64,000 nt of DNA, taken from the NCBI GenBank assembly GCA_039602395.1, contig JBCNJP010000003.1, positions 66,341,880 through 66,405,879 on the forward strand, in the 5' to 3' direction. The notes beneath the pieces were generated by a model. The model did not search any database. It was not told the DNA's origin and saw nothing but the letters and a program-made list of their open reading frames with translations. The position numbers and the translations under genes were made by a program. This DNA comes from Deinandra increscens subsp. villosa (taxonomy: Eukaryota; Streptophyta; Magnoliopsida; Asterales; Asteraceae). Below are positions 1 through 12,047 of the stretch, in pieces (positions within the stretch are counted from its first letter, which is position 1; each line of letters begins with the position of its first letter).

Positions 1-1
1 G

Positions 2-3000
2 GATTGGTTATCTGAGAATCGAGCTGAAATCTTATGTAAAGAAAAAGTGGTTCGTATCCCACTCGAAGAAGGTGAAGTGTTAACGGTTCAAGGTGAAAAA
101 GGTGGAGCAGTCACCGGTATTATCTCTTTCCTCAAAGCTCAAAAGTGCCTTCGTAAAGGTCACTTCGCGATCCTTGCAAATGTCACCGACACGACACTTC
201 CCGAGCGTAGAATCGATGACTACCCGATAGTCCGCGACTTCCAAGATGTATTTCCTGAAGATCTGCCTGGTTTGCCTCCATTTCGACAAGTAGAGTTTGG
301 GATCGACCTAGCTCCTGGAGCCGCTCCGATTGCACGCGCACCTTACCGTTTGGCAGTAAGTGAACTCAACGAACTCTCCTCACAACTTCAAGAGCTACTC
401 GACAAAGGGTTTATTCGTCCAAGTTCGTCTCCATGGGGAGCACCGGTTTTGTTTGTTAAGAAGAAAGATGGAACGTTCCGGATGTGTATTGACTACCGAG
501 AGCTTAACAAGGTTACGATCAAGAATCGGTATCCACTTCCTCGAATCGACGATCTCTTCGACCAACTGCAAGGTTCGAGCTACTTCTCAAAGATTGATCT
601 ACGGTCTGGATATCACCAACTTCGTGTTCGAGATGAGGATGTCCCCAAGACTGCTTTCAGAACTCGTTATGGTCATTACGAGTTTCTAGTTATGCCGTTT
701 GGGCTAACTAATGCACCTGCTGTGTTTATGGATTTGATGAATCGAGTGTGCAAGCCGTACCTCGATCAGTTTGTGATAGTCTTCATTGATGATATTTTGA
801 TCTACTCCAAGACAAAGGAAGAACACGAGGAGCACCTACGACTTATCTTGGAATTACTCCGCAAGGAACAGCTTTATGCTAAGTTTTCGAAATGCGATTT
901 TTGGATTCGCGAAGTCCAGTTTCTTGGACACATTGTTAATCAGGATGGAATTCATGTCGACCCAGCTAAAGTGGAAGCTATCAAGAGTTGGCCTACTCCA
1001 AGAGCGCCGACCGAAATCCGACAATTTTTGGGACTTGCCGGATATTACCGAAGATTCATCAAGGGTTTCTCGCAATTGGCTCAACCCTTGACGGCTTTAA
1101 CGCACAAAGGAGTGCAATATAGATGGGGTGAAAAAGAAGAACACGCGTTTCAAACTCTTAAAGATATGTTATGTTCAGCTCCAATTCTCGCGTTACCCGA
1201 TGGAATTGACGACTTCGTGGTCTATTGTGATGCATCCATTCAAGGACTCGGTTGCGTGTTGATGCAACGGGATAAAGTGATTGCCTATGGGTCCAGGCAA
1301 CTGAAGGACACTGAGAAGAATTATACAACGCATGATTTGGAATTGGGAGCCGTTGTTCATGCACTCAAGATTTGGAGACATTACCTCTACGGAACAAAGT
1401 GCACAATATTTACCGACCACAAAAGCTTACAGCACATCTTTGAACAGAAGGATCTCAACATGCGACAACGACGGTGGGTCGAGCTACTGAATGATTATGA
1501 CTTAGCGATTAAGTATCACCCGGGAAAAGCCAATGTTGTGGCTGATGCCTTAAGTCGAAAGGAGTACGAAAAGCCTCGACGAGTACGAGCGCTGCAACTT
1601 ACCATTCACACGGGATTGCCGGATCGGATCCGCGATGCCCAACAAGAAGCTCTAAAAGAAGAAAACTTCGCAGCTGAAGCACTGCGTGGTGTAGATGGTA
1701 ACTCTGAAGTTAAGACCGACGGACTCAGATACTACAATGACAGAATTTGGGTTCCTTTACTTGGAAATCTCCGTGAGCTCGTGATGGACGAGGCTCACAA
1801 ATCAAGGTATTCGGTGCACCCTGGATCGGATAAAATGTACCAAGACTTGAAGAGCTTGTATTGGTGGCCGAATATGAAAGCCGACATTGCGCGATATGTG
1901 GCTAAGTGCTTAACATGCTCAAGAGTGAAGATTGAATACCAAAAGCCTTCTGGGCTATTACAGCAACCAAAGATCCCAGAATGGAAATGGGAGGATATCT
2001 CAATGGATTTTGTAACGGGATTACCTCATCGATCGAATCGACCAGATGCGATTTGGGTTATCATTGATCGATTAACCAAATCTGCACATTTTATCCCGAT
2101 GAAGGAAAACGACAATATGGATAAGTTGACAAAGCTGTACATTGACCGAATTGTGGCACGTCATGGAGTGCCTAAGACCATTATCTCAGATCGAGATCCT
2201 CGATTTACTTCCCGACTATGGAAATCTATGCAAGAAGCATTGGGAACCAGACTGGATATGAGTACAGCTTATCACCCGCAGACCGATGGTCAGACGGAAC
2301 GAACTATTCAGACTTTGGAAGACATGCTCCGAGCTTGCGTTCTCGACTTCGGTAAGGATTGGGAGACTCACCTTCCGTTGGTGGAGTTCTCCTACAACAA
2401 CAGTTATCATACAGGTATCGGTGCAGCACCTTTTGAAGCGCTTTATGGCAGAAAATGTAGATCGCCCGTGTGTTGGGCCGAAACGGGTGAGAAAGGACTC
2501 ACCGGACCAGAAATCATTCATGATACAACGGAACGGATCATTCAAATCAGAAGGCGGATAGCCGCAGCACGTGACAGACAAAAGAGCTATGCCGACAAAC
2601 GCCGTAAGCCTTTGAAGTTCGAGGTAGGTGACAAGGTGCTATTAAAGGTATCTCCCTGGAAAGGAGTGATACGCTTCGGGAAGCGTGGAAAGCTAAATCC
2701 TCGCTATATCGGTCCATTTGAAATCATTGGGGAAGTAGGCCCGGTGGCCTACCGTTTACAACTCCCTGCCGAACTCGATGGAGTTCACAACGTGTTTCAC
2801 GTCTCGAATTTGAAGAAATGTCTGGCTGAAGACACCGAAATAATCCCTTTGGAGGAATTGGAAATTGATGAACATTTGAGATTTATCGAGCAACCGGTAG
2901 AAATCATGGGACGCGAGGAGAAAGCCCTCAAACGTAGCAAGATTCCGATCGTCAAGGTTCGATGGAACTCAAAGCGTGGACCTGAATATACATGGGAACG

Positions 3001-3073
3001 AGAGGATCAAATGAAGAAGAAGTATCCTCACTTGTTCGAGCAAACGTCCACTGAAACTCAAGGTATGATTTAA
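2..3073 (+). CDS. Gag-Pol polyprotein of Gypsy element A (5' end outside window)
   Basis: This is the C-terminal 1023 codons of a chromovirus Gag-Pol polyprotein, open from the window edge to a TAA at 3071-3073. The frame is entered at base 2 by alignment with element D; the first ATG, at 47, is internal. In order: end of protease (DWLSENRAE), RT with LPRIDDL and [11 protein letters not shown] (about 770-810), RNase H with YCDAS (about 1225) and TDHKSL, integrase zinc-binding region ([13 protein letters not shown]...CLTCSR, about 1795-1925), DDE core with [15 protein letters not shown] and TDGQTERT, and a chromodomain-like tail with [17 protein letters not shown] copies genomic RNA in virus-like particles and integrase inserts the DNA. 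No lesion is visible, so this half could encode working enzymes; the rest of the element cannot be judged. Confidence 0.92.
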   Translation, partial: DWLSENRAEILCKEKVVRIPLEEGEVLTVQGEKGGAVTGIISFLKAQKCLRKGHFAILANVTDTTLPERRIDDYPIVRDFQDVFPEDLPGLPPFRQVEFGIDLAPGAAPIARAPYRLAVSELNELSSQLQELLDKGFIRPSSSPWGAPVLFVKKKDGTFRMCIDYRELNKVTIKNRYPLPRIDDLFDQLQGSSYFSKIDLRSGYHQLRVRDEDVPKTAFRTRYGHYEFLVMPFGLTNAPAVFMDLMNRVCKPYLDQFVIVFIDDILIYSKTKEEHEEHLRLILELLRKEQLYAKFSKCDFWIREVQFLGHIVNQDGIHVDPAKVEAIKSWPTPRAPTEIRQFLGLAGYYRRFIKGFSQLAQPLTALTHKGVQYRWGEKEEHAFQTLKDMLCSAPILALPDGIDDFVVYCDASIQGLGCVLMQRDKVIAYGSRQLKDTEKNYTTHDLELGAVVHALKIWRHYLYGTKCTIFTDHKSLQHIFEQKDLNMRQRRWVELLNDYDLAIKYHPGKANVVADALSRKEYEKPRRVRALQLTIHTGLPDRIRDAQQEALKEENFAAEALRGVDGNSEVKTDGLRYYNDRIWVPLLGNLRELVMDEAHKSRYSVHPGSDKMYQDLKSLYWWPNMKADIARYVAKCLTCSRVKIEYQKPSGLLQQPKIPEWKWEDISMDFVTGLPHRSNRPDAIWVIIDRLTKSAHFIPMKENDNMDKLTKLYIDRIVARHGVPKTIISDRDPRFTSRLWKSMQEALGTRLDMSTAYHPQTDGQTERTIQTLEDMLRACVLDFGKDWETHLPLVEFSYNNSYHTGIGAAPFEALYGRKCRSPVCWAETGEKGLTGPEIIHDTTERIIQIRRRIAAARDRQKSYADKRRKPLKFEVGDKVLLKVSPWKGVIRFGKRGKLNPRYIGPFEIIGEVGPVAYRLQLPAELDGVHNVFHVSNLKKCLAEDTEIIPLEELEIDEHLRFIEQPVEIMGREEKALKRSKIPIVKVRWNSKRGPEYTWEREDQMKKKYPHLFEQTSTETQGMI

Positions 3074-3093
3074 TTTTGGGGACCAAAATATCC

Positions 3094-3231
3094 TGTAACA
3101 GGAGGAGGATGTGACGACCCTAAAACTTTTGCTTTCTTTCCCCAGCAACGACAGCTGAGGCTGCGAACGCTACGACGCAAGAATAATTTTCGGGACGAAA
3201 ATTCCAATTACAAGGGGATGATGTGACATCC
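3094..3231 (+). other. Twin polypurine tract / LTR-start cassette of element A
   Basis: Two purine tracts, each followed by an LTR-like start, lie 112 bp apart: AACAGGAGGAGGA before TGTGACGACC (start 3110) and ACAAGGGGATGA before TGTGACATCC (start 3222). Each is preceded by a similar GGGAC-AAAATT block, so the arrangement looks like an old tandem duplication. Without A's 5' LTR the start actually used cannot be told. A shares the sequence of B, which uses the upstream start, and not the variant tract of D. Confidence 0.6.
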
Positions 3232-4075
3232 GAGAATTTCAAGGTTTACTTCCGTTAGACAATTCCGTTAGTTACGTTATAAGTGTTAACTTAGTAACTA
3301 ATGCTTAACTAGGCCGAATACGTCCACGTCCTTTGGTTGATCACCGAACCCGTCCATATGTGTTATGTGATTATTTATGTATTGTCATTATGTGCAACGT
3401 GATGAAAACGCATGATTTAGTATTAGGAATAAAATGAAAATTTGCCTTTCTTGGTTGCCAGCGAAACTAACGGGCGAAACTATAGTGTCGCCCGGTAGCC
3501 GGTTAAACTATTGGATCTCATGAAATCAGAGACAGTTTCGCCTGGCCAGCGAAACTAGCCAGCGAAACTAGCCTCTGATATATAATGGCATAAAACCCTA
3601 GTTGTCTCATTTGTTGCACCATTTCTCTCAAACACACACACTCACTCTCCTGGAATCTGGTCAGCCGAGAAAACCACCAAAGAAACACCATCTCAGCCTC
3701 GAGACAACATCTATTTGGATCCTAGATCGAATCGTGAGTCTCAAAAACCTTTATTTATGCTTTTCTATGTGTTTCTCTTAAAAAGCATGCCTAAACCTCT
3801 ATGGAATCACTTGATCTGCTAGTATGCTACTTAGGGATGCTAGATCTGTTATAAAGTTTGTAACTTTACGTGTGAAATCCATCCATAATGAAAATTCATG
3901 CTAGATTAGGTTATTTAGGGTTTTAAATGTATTTTGGTGATTTGATGATAAAAAATACATGAATAAGGTGTCAAAACTGCTTCTATGATGTTGGTAATTG
4001 ACTATGCATGCTATATACTGAATTACATGAAGTATGGGGACTGTTAGATTGATTTTTAGGCTGATCCGTAAGTTT

Positions 4076-4412
4076 TTCGCGACTAGCGAAACTACCATGT
4101 TCTCTGGGCGAAACTAACCAGCGAAAGTATGTATATCTCCTTCAGGCGACACTATGCAGCGAAACTGTAGTGTCGCCAGTGAACAAACTTGCCTAGCGAA
4201 ACAACCATAGACCTTGTCCCTGAACGAAAGTTCAACCAGTTTCGGGCGAAACTAGTCTAGCGAAACTGTGCCATCAGTTTCGGGCGAAACTAGCTAGCGA
4301 AACTGTGTCATCGGGTATTGCCTAGCGAAAGTGCTGCCCGTGCACACAGCGAAACTGTGTAACGAAACTGCTGGCGAAACTGCTGGAGAAACTGCTAGCG
4401 AAATTGTGACCA
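4076..4412 (+). repeat. GCGAAACT motif array in LTR of element A
   Basis: Well over a dozen copies of (A/G)GCGAAACT and close variants (GCGAAAGT, GAGAAACT, GCGAAATT) are spread irregularly through about 340 bp downstream of the putative TATA box. Several are paired with the reverse complement (AGTTTCG). Equivalent arrays sit at the same place in the LTRs of B and D, but copy number and spacing differ. Confidence 0.85.
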
Positions 4413-4795
4413 GAACCCAAACTTGTGCAACTTGCGTGAATGCTATGCTATGACCTACATGATTATGCTATGATGAAACATGCTATGATTTCTGTATTTT
4501 GTAAACCATTGTTCATGATCAACCATCGGTGTCGTGTGTCTGTATGTCGAGTCATAGTTCCAACGTGCTATGTTATGGGCCATAGTGACGTTAAGTAAAG
4601 ATTAGACACCAAACTAATACTTAAGACCTAAACGTGTTCATAGGTCTTCGTTAAGCAAACTTGGATTATATAACAAGTGAAGCAGTGCAACCCAAGGTGA
4701 GTGTCACTAACCCAATTATCGTGAACCCGTTTGGGTCACACTGAATAACTTAATGAAAAACAATGATGACAACCTTATGAGAGCTATGCACCTCT

Positions 4796-4890
4796 CTGAT
4801 GAACTTGAACTCGGGAGTGCTTGGCACCCACTTGATGAACTTGAACTCGGGAATGCTTGGCACCCACTTGATGAACTTGAAGTGCTTTAT
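4796..4890 (+). repeat. 36-bp tandem repeat in LTR of element A
   Basis: A unit beginning TTGATGAACTTGAACTCGGG and continuing through GCTTGGCACCCAC occurs twice in tandem, followed by a third partial copy (TTGATGAACTTGAAGTGC). B has only the flanking single-copy form, so the expansion is private to A. Confidence 0.8.
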
Positions 4891-5835
4891 GGGAAGCACT
4901 TGCGAATTACTTAAACAACTATTTCTGAAACAAAACTGAAAACACTTTTGAGATCCATGAGAATCCGGAAAAACCGTTTTAATATGGCCAGCGTAGGTTA
5001 AAGTCTAAACCACATGATATCACATGATTTCTAAGGATGCCTTGAAAACTTAAAAGTCCTCAACTAAATTGTACCATTAATTGTAAAGCGAGGGGATGTT
5101 GGGTAGATCTACTCGAGTTTGACAAACTCCGCCCCGTGGCACGGGGAGTGCACGGAGGTACAATATCAGCCTATCTGACCGTGATCCCGAGAGGACACGG
5201 GGGAGGCAAATCCGCGATGACGTAGGTCCGCAAAACCTGATGGCACGGCCACTACAATAATAGTCAGCTTTGGTACAAACTTCCTTAGTGCATGGAACAA
5301 CGGATTAGCTACCCGCGATATCGGTTGAGCACTTTAACTATACAAAACTAGTTCATACCCGATAACGTATGTTACGGACATTAATATTTCTAAACCACGT
5401 TACTATGATTTTGGACATTACCGAGCATTGCTTTTCACAAATAAATATTACTTAAGTACATGTTGACACAAATATGATTATGAGACCGGGCCACTGCGTG
5501 ACAAGCCCACTGTGAACTCACCAACCGTTAGGTTGACACTTGCGTGGTTTTCACTTTTGCAGATCGCTGAGGAGTATCCGGAAGCGGGTTGGCATGGCAC
5601 GCGAAGACTTTTATTTTTAGTTAAACTTAATTGGGAATTTAAAACACTGATTTGTAAAGCACGTGGTTAGTGCTAAGATGATATTTTGTTCCGCTGCGTA
5701 ATTTGAGACTTTATTTATGATATATCTTTGGACTAACTCTGATTCGTTTAGTATTTGTAACTAATGGTTGTGGTCCTGGTCTGGTCGCACCCCTTAACGG
5801 TATAAACTCCGTTAGTGGTTAATTTGGGGGTGTGA

Positions 5836-6780
5836 ATTCATGACTAAAATTAGGCTTAGGAAAATTTAAAGGAGTAAATCTAATCATAACCACTAATTCT
5901 GGGGATTCTTGAGATAGTGATGCAACAGGTTCAAGTATAGATTCATATATCTCAGTTTCACCAACTACAGAAGGAGAACTCAATTTCTCAGCAGAGTGAG
6001 AATCTGAGTCACTACTGTTAGTGTCAGTTGAAACCAAATTTGGAGTTTGATCATCTTAATTTCCTTGATCACTTTGATTACTTGAGTTTCCAAGGTCATC
6101 AGCTGGATCATTGCACATTATCAGATTGTTTTCTTCAGCTAATACAACTGATTCATTTTAAAAAATTTGGAATGGGAGTTCCATCAGGGTGAAGTGAATG
6201 ACAGTTCCTAGAGTCAGGTCAAATCATGTTGATGGAATGAAAGGCTTTGTGCTTACTGAAGAGAAGAATGGAGGATCAACACCTTTGAACCTACTAAAAT
6301 CATCAGTTCTTGAGGTACCTGTACCTGCATACCTGCACATTATCACTGGTTGGCTTCTCAACAGTTATGTTGAAAGCATTGGTTAGTGAACCAATATTAA
6401 ATAACCATGTGGGCTTGGCTCTATACTTGTTTCTTTGATTTTTCATTAAAGATAACATTAATAGTTTCTTCAACAAATTTAGAACTGGTGTTGTATACTC
6501 TATATGCTTTTGAAACACCAGACTATCCAACAAAATAGCCATCATCAGATTTCTCAGCAAATGTTGATAATTGCTCATTGGTTACAGGACAGCCAAATGA
6601 TTTTAGAAAATAGATATTAAGTTTTCTTTTTCTCCAAATTTCATAAGTGTCTTGTTTTGCCCTTTCACAATCAAAATCTTGTTTTGCATATAACATGCAG
6701 TATTTACTGCTTCTGCCCAAAAAGTTACAGGCAATTTTGATTCAGCTAACATAGATCTTGCAGCCTCAAATAGTGTTCTA
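5836..6780 (-). pseudogene. Copia integrase C-terminal part and Ser-rich linker (broken)
   Basis: The minus strand resumes the Copia integrase after LINE1 with RTLFEAARSMLAESKLPVTF, the well-known Copia stretch that follows the DDE core. It then gives FLKSFGCPVTNEQLS...EKSDDGYFVG, the family's FGCP...F.G motif, in another frame. A Ser/Glu-rich linker (about 5836-6037) follows, as seen before Copia RT. Frameshifts between segments show decay. The linker ends abruptly at the element A junction. Confidence 0.8.
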
Positions 6781-7715
6781 TTTTTTTTTTTTGGGAAAAA
6801 ACCCGGCAAAATAAATAGACAAACAAAAGGTACAAAAGGAGCACTCACAAACCCATTAGATTGGACAATTCCCAACCTTAACAGCAATGTGAGCCTGGAA
6901 ACACCAAACAACTAACCTATCAACAAGAATACAACCAAAAACAAAATTAATCATACGAAATCTAGCACACCTCATACAAAGAAAATAAACAGCAGCACAA
7001 CTAATCATAGTAACCAAGCTGCAACCAAGCCTCCATAAACACCAAGCAATCATAGGACTCCCCTTGTTCATTTGCAAAATATTAATCTCCGCAACAAATG
7101 ACCCAAAACTCTAACAATGTTCATCCAAATGCGACATCCTGTAACCCAACTTTCATACAAAGCCATGATCAGATTAGTGACCACATACTTGGCACTAAAA
7201 ATGCCTTCATTATACCACCAACAATAATCAACCCAGCTGTAGCAATCCATCAGCAAAATAGTCTCCAAGCTAGACCTTGACCACCTATCCTTGCTATTGG
7301 TACTGCTGCCAAACCTCACATCCAAACCAGAACCAATGGGCTTCAATAAACTACCAGCCCTATAATGAACACACCAGAAATTCCAAAGCCACATACACCA
7401 ACCAAAAAACATCAGAAATAACCCACAGGCCCAGAAAACAACAACCTGCCTTCTAACATCAGAAATAACCCATAGGTCCAGAAAATAGGGATTCCAAACT
7501 TTATACCAACAGCTTCTAAAATTCTTGAAGTTACCAACATAAATACTCACAATAAGCATCCAAACAGCAACATTACTGATGTAAATCATATCAGTTCTCA
7601 GACTGCACCTACTCTCCCTCCCACTTATCCAGTAAGTCCAACTCCACCCAAGCACTACCAATCATATTCCAGTCCCAAATCATAGCACCATGAACCTCCC
7701 TCATCCCAACACATC

Positions 7716-8970
7716 CCCCTCCCCCCCCCCCCCCAAGTCCAAGTGGACAGACTCAAGAAATCAAAGCCAAAAAAAGCTAAGGCCAAAAAACAAAGAAGCC
7801 GGTTTGAGTACCAAGGTATGTTCTAAATAACAGAAAAATACCAAGAAGCTGAAACCTGACCCAGATGGTACTCTTAATATAACTACTCCAGTGGTTAATG
7901 CTATTCATCAGCCATTTTAAACACCAATCCCTAATCATAACCGCGGAAATGGAAAGAAGAGATTCAAATCTCCTCCCATCCATCAGAGTAATGACCCAAA
8001 AGACATAAAAGTAAAGCAGAAATAAGAGTTTGGAGGATGGAGATGTATTACTACACCAGATAACTACCCACGCTATTTTGTGCAACTCAACATCAGAAAT
8101 GTCCCATTTATATCCCCCCACCCAGCTATTATCACCATTCCAATACATAATATACCAAACACCACAACCACACACAGAAAACCAATAAAAGGTAATGGCC
8201 AAAATAAGAGAATGCCGGTTTGAGTACCAAGGGTAAGAGCTAAGTAACAAAAAAATAGCAAAATGTTGAAATTGAATCCTGACCCATATGGCACTCTTAA
8301 AGTAACTGCTCCAGAGGTTAATGCTATACTTCAGCCATTTTAACCACCAATCCCTAACCTTTAACGCAGAGATGGAATGCATAGACCCAAGAGTCCACCA
8401 AACCATCAGAGTAATAACCCAAAAAATATAAAAATAAAGAAGAATTAAAAGATAGGATAAAGGAGGTATATTACTACACCAGATTACTACCCACGCTGTT
8501 TTATGCAACTCAACATCAAGGATGACCCAATTATAACCCCCCACCCAGTAAAGATAACCATTCCATTTCATAAGGTACCAGGGACCAGGACCAAAGACAT
8601 TAAACCAAAGAAAAGCTATGGCCAAAGATATAGAATGCCGGATTGAATGCCACAGGTGAGAGCTAAAAAATAAAAACCAAGAACCCAAATGAATCCTGAC
8701 CCAAGTGGCATTCATAGTATAACTGCACCATAGGTAAATGCTGCACTGCAGCCATCTTAAACTCCAACCCCTAGTCTCATAAGCAGAGATGATAAGCAGA
8801 AGCTTAGAAAGCCACCTGATCATCAGAATAAAGAGCCAAAAAAAGAAAAAATAAATCAGACATAAAAATTTGGAAACTGGAAGAGCATTACAGCTCCAGA
8901 TGACTACCCTCACAATATATAGAACCTCAACATCAGGAATACCCTTTAGAATCCCCCCCCCCCCCCCCAA
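7716..8970 (-). repeat. ~420-bp diverged tandem repeats in LINE1 3' region
   Basis: C-run anchor points recur near 7720, 8110, 8535 and 8955. Each is followed by similar blocks, for example CATCAGAAATGTCCCATTT and CATCAAGGATGACCCAATT, and CAGCCATTTTAA. Periods are about 390, 425 and 420 bp. The minus strand stays open through about three units (7777-9057, 426 codons), giving a Trp/Tyr/Ile/Leu-rich translation that repeats about every 140 residues. I regard the open frame as unproven. Confidence 0.8.
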
Positions 8971-9069
8971 AATATAAGCAACATCCTTGACAGCCACATA
9001 AACCAATAAAGCAAAGAACAGTCCCAAGGGAAGGAAATACCACCATAGAACTGCCACCCCTTTTCACAT

Positions 9070-10194
9070 TTAAACTTCATTTGACAGATGATAAGGAAGG
9101 AAATGCCATACATTATCAGCCAAAAGAACCTGGTTAGAAAACTTTACCAAGGTTCCTTTCAGTTTAAGTCTAATAGCTTCTGTAATTAAGAACACCACCC
9201 TATCAACAGATCTGCTTTCACTCTGAAACATTCTCATATTCCTTTCTTGCCACAAGAAATACACAACAGCAGCAACAGTCATTTTTCTGATGACAACCCA
9301 AATAGATTTGCTTTTAGGTAAGGAACTCATGAATCTGCCCATCGATTTCCAGCAATTAGGAGCACCATTCATATTAGCCTTGTGTTTCATTCTATCCCAC
9401 ACCTGAGCAGAGAAATTACATTCAAAAAATAGATGACTATGACTGTCAGGCATTTCATTACAAAAGATGCACTTAAGATCACTTCCCCCAGACCATTTAT
9501 CAAGTCTGTCTTGAGTCAACAACTTAAATTGTAAGGCCATCCATAAAACAAAAGCATGTCTAGGGATCCTGTGAGAAAACCAAACACTACCAGTCCAACC
9601 TACAATAGGATAAGCACCCCTCAAATCATTGTAACAGCCAGCAGTGCTAAAATCCACCAACTCCCCATCACTCCTAATCCATCTAACTCTATCCACCTTA
9701 TCATTGTATAATATAGGGCATTGAATCCAATTCAGAACAGGAAACAAAATCAGCCATTCCTCAGGAAATTTCCATCTACCATTATTAACAATATCAGACA
9801 CAGTAGAAGCATCATTGAACCCAGCTCTCTTTATTTCCCTATTAGAGATATACAAGTCAAGAGGACCTAATTCATGCCATCTATCATGCCAAGCATTCAG
9901 CCCCTTCCCAGATCCAACTTCAAAAAGAATATGAGGCTTAATGAGTTTCCTACAATGCAGAATATTCCTCCAGGACCAGCTTAACCCATCCTTTGGCTGC
10001 AAGCTCCAAAAATTCCTATCAGCAACCAAATGTACCTTAACCCATTTTACCCATATAGAGTTTTTGCCAGAAACCAAGTTCCATATGTGTTTGGCAATCA
10101 GGGCTTTATTCATTAATTTCAAAGATTTGATCCCTAAGCCCCCTTCATTCCATTTATGACACAATTTTCCCCAGCTCACTCTAATTTTCCCTCT
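9070..10194 (-). pseudogene. LINE1 ORF2 C-terminal fragment (zf-RVT region)
   Basis: A 5'-truncated ORF2 of about 374 codons retains the segment following RT (VSWGKLCHKWNEGGLGIKSL, typical of plant L1). It also keeps the zf-RVT domain (W..RIPRHAFVLWMALQFKLLT, then CIFCNEMPDSHSHLFFECNF) and the conserved YFLWQERNMRMF near the end. Endonuclease and RT are missing. The remaining frame is uninterrupted to its stop at 9070. It was presumably transcribed as part of a full-length parent; this copy cannot move by itself. Confidence 0.85.
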
Positions 10195-10515
10195 AGCAAC
10201 CCCGTTTTGCTAAGGGGTTCTTGCTGCACTAAATTGCCTAGCAATTACCTTTTCTTCACAGAAGGAGTTTAAAACATGGTTTTTAAACTCCGTACCATTG
10301 TCACTTCTAATTGTTTTGACTTTCAATTTGGACTGGTTTTCAAGGTGAATAATTAAAGCTTTTAAAATTTCAGGGGTTGCATCTTTGGTTGCAAGAAAGA
10401 AAACCCAAGTGTATCTTGAAAAATCATCAGTTATTACAAAACAATAAGACCTTTTCCCTAAACTCTTTACCCTTGTAGGACCAAATAAGTCAACATGCAA
10501 CAGTTCTAAGGGCAT
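10195..10515 (-). pseudogene. Copia integrase core (5' part, with in-frame stop)
   Basis: The minus-strand translation LELLHVDLFGPTRVKSLG and ITDDFSRYTWVFFL, followed by TIRSDNGTEFKN, is the Copia integrase DDE core with both aspartates (HVDLFGP, RSDNG). The third motif, ARTPQQNGVAE, is reached but carries TAG in place of the first Gln codon (about 10210). LINE1 then breaks the gene directly after NGVA. Integrase would insert the cDNA; this copy cannot. Confidence 0.88.
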
Positions 10516-11130
10516 AGAAATAGAGCTTTCAAGTTTGGGCTTATGTGAATATTTGTGTTACTTACCATTTGGGCAAGAAACACATTGCTCAGCACATGTA
10601 AATATTTTGTTAGGTAAACCTTTAACCACACCGTATTTTACAAGTTTGTTAATTGTTTTAATGTTTACATATCCTAGCCTTCTGTACCAAAGATCCGATT
10701 CATCTACAAAGGCCTTGGATATAAGGTAGGTGATACCATCCTTAGATATAGTATGTTCCATATCTAGAATCTACAAACCATCCTTCTAGGTTCCTTTATT
10801 AAAATTATGTCCACAGGCAGGTACTTTAACACTAGGTTTAAGGATGATAACCTCTGACTCATTAAACATAACATTCAATTTCCTGTCACACATTTGTGAG
10901 ACACTAAGAAGAATGAATTAAATACCTCAACATAATTTACCTTATCAAAGGTAAGCTTCCCATTTGTGACTATTCCCTATCCAGAAATTTGACCCTCATT
11001 GTTTCCAAAAGCAACCGGTCATCCATTAACTCCTTTTGTATTTTTCAATAATTCTTTATTTCATGTTATATGGAAAGAACATCTGCTATCTACAACCTAG
11101 ATGTTGTTTTGAGATTTATTGGATGTCTCC
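10516..11130 (-). pseudogene. Copia protease remnant and GAG_pre-integrase domain
   Basis: The stretch at 10558-10761 gives YLISKAFVDESDLWYRRLGY and then VKYGVVKGLPNKIFTCAEQC, matching the GAG_pre-integrase domain that precedes Copia integrase. Upstream (to about 11130) pieces such as AFGNNEGQISG, GIVTNGKLTFDKVNY and the following hydrophobic segment match the region after the Copia protease site. Here they are split by several stops and frame changes. The canonical protease triad (DSG) is not clearly preserved. Confidence 0.7.
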
Positions 11131-12047
11131 TGCACATAGTAAGACAAATGAGTTATTTTCTAAGGGAGACCCAAGCCATTGTGGTCTTGGGTCTGCCCAT
11201 AGCATCATTATACTTATACTCCTTAAGTACAAGTGTTTGAGTCACATCTTTAGATTTTGATGACTCGGTCTTTGACTAATCATTATTTGAAGATTCTTGA
11301 CTCATTTTGGGATAAGGGAGATAATTTTGTTGAGACTGAAATTGATAAATTTTTGTTTTTTAGCTGCTTTTCTCTACCTATACTCCATTTTTCTTCTAGC
11401 CTTAGACGATTCAGAGTATGTTGTTTCTAAATATGAGGTTTGATCATGAAATTTTGAAAGATTCTTTTGAGACAACGATTTATTTTGGCTATTGAAAACA
11501 GTTTCATCTTGATTGGGACGAAAACCTCCTTTTTGAGGTGTAAAATTCCTCCCGGAGTAAAATTGTTCATCCGGGGTAACTTTTACCTCGGGATAATAAC
11601 TTTTCCCGACCGGGTAAACTTTACCTCGGGAGCCCATTTTATGTCTCTCAGATGTCTTGTAGAGTAATTTTGTCCCTCCAGGTAACTTTTACCTCGGGAT
11701 AATAATTTTTGCCATCCGAGATATATTTTACCTCGGGATTAAATTTTCTTCCTCTAGGAGCAGACACACTCCTAGATTCCCGATTGTTATGAGGTCTTCT
11801 TGAATAATTGTATTCCATATCCTCATAATCATCATTCTCAAAGTAAATTGGTCATTGTTTACCTATAGATCTTGATGGTCCATATCCTGAATGATTGTTT
11901 GAGCTCCCGGAGTAATGTTTTCCTGGGTGCTCAGAGTTCCTTCCGGAGTAAGAATGATCTGGATGAATAGACTCTTTGAAGTTAATTGCCTTGTTGACAA
12001 TATGATTATCACCAACAGTCCTTGATTTTTCAGTGTTCTCCATTTTG
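11131..12047 (-). pseudogene. Copia Gag-protease spacer, degenerate, with PGE-rich repeats
   Basis: No intact domain is seen. The minus strand carries short open pieces rich in Gly/Pro/Ser/Tyr, and a recurring motif whose plus-strand form is (G)GTAAcTTTtACCTCGGGA. It occurs about five times between 11540 and 11740, with looser copies to about 11950. This looks like a low-complexity linker between the zinc-knuckle segment and protease that has accumulated stops. Confidence 0.5.

Larger units (their letters stand above)
1..5835 (+). mobile_element. Ty3/Gypsy element A (Tekay-like), 3' portion
   Basis: Only the 3' half of this LTR retrotransposon lies in the window: the end of protease, RT, RNase H, integrase and chromodomain-like tail, then a polypurine region and the 3' LTR. 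It is collinear with the complete elements B and D in this window, which defines its structure. The LTR tail ends in TGTGA at 5831-5835 followed directly by antisense Copia sequence; the CA expected from B and D (TGTGACA) is missing or mutated. The 5' LTR and the TSD partner lie outside the window. The Copia reading frame stops at this junction, so A most likely inserted into the Copia element. Confidence 0.9.
3110..5835 (+). repeat. 3' LTR of element A (start at 3110 or 3222)
   Basis: Similar throughout to the LTRs of element B. It has a TATA-like TATATAATGG near 3578-3588, followed by a CCCTAG telobox-like stretch, GCGAAACT motifs in U3 (about 3461-3575) and downstream (about 4076-4412), and the shared terminal block ending ...AATTTGGGGGTGTGA. 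The last two bases (CA) seen in B and D are absent. It carries many substitutions relative to B, so A and B are separate lineages. Confidence 0.85.
6781..10194 (-). mobile_element. LINE1: 5'-truncated L1-type LINE inside Copia integrase
   Basis: A 12-base T run at 6781-6792 is the poly(A) tail of a minus-strand LINE. Going upward come a long 3' region with tandem repeats, then the C-terminal part of ORF2 (zf-RVT). The element stops at about 10194, where Copia integrase (QNGVA) begins. The Copia frame is restored on the other side of the tail, with only about four codons of the expected motif missing. The insertion therefore seems to have removed a few bases rather than made a clear TSD. 5' truncation is usual for target-primed insertion. 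Confidence 0.85.

Noticed and set aside
2216..2581. Antisense frames over pol in A, B and D (e.g. 121 codons here)
   Set aside because: They are shadows of the conserved sense polyprotein and recur only because the sense codons are conserved.
6198..6386. Plus-strand 62-codon frame in the Copia region
   Set aside because: It overlaps antisense Copia coding remnants and has no independent support.
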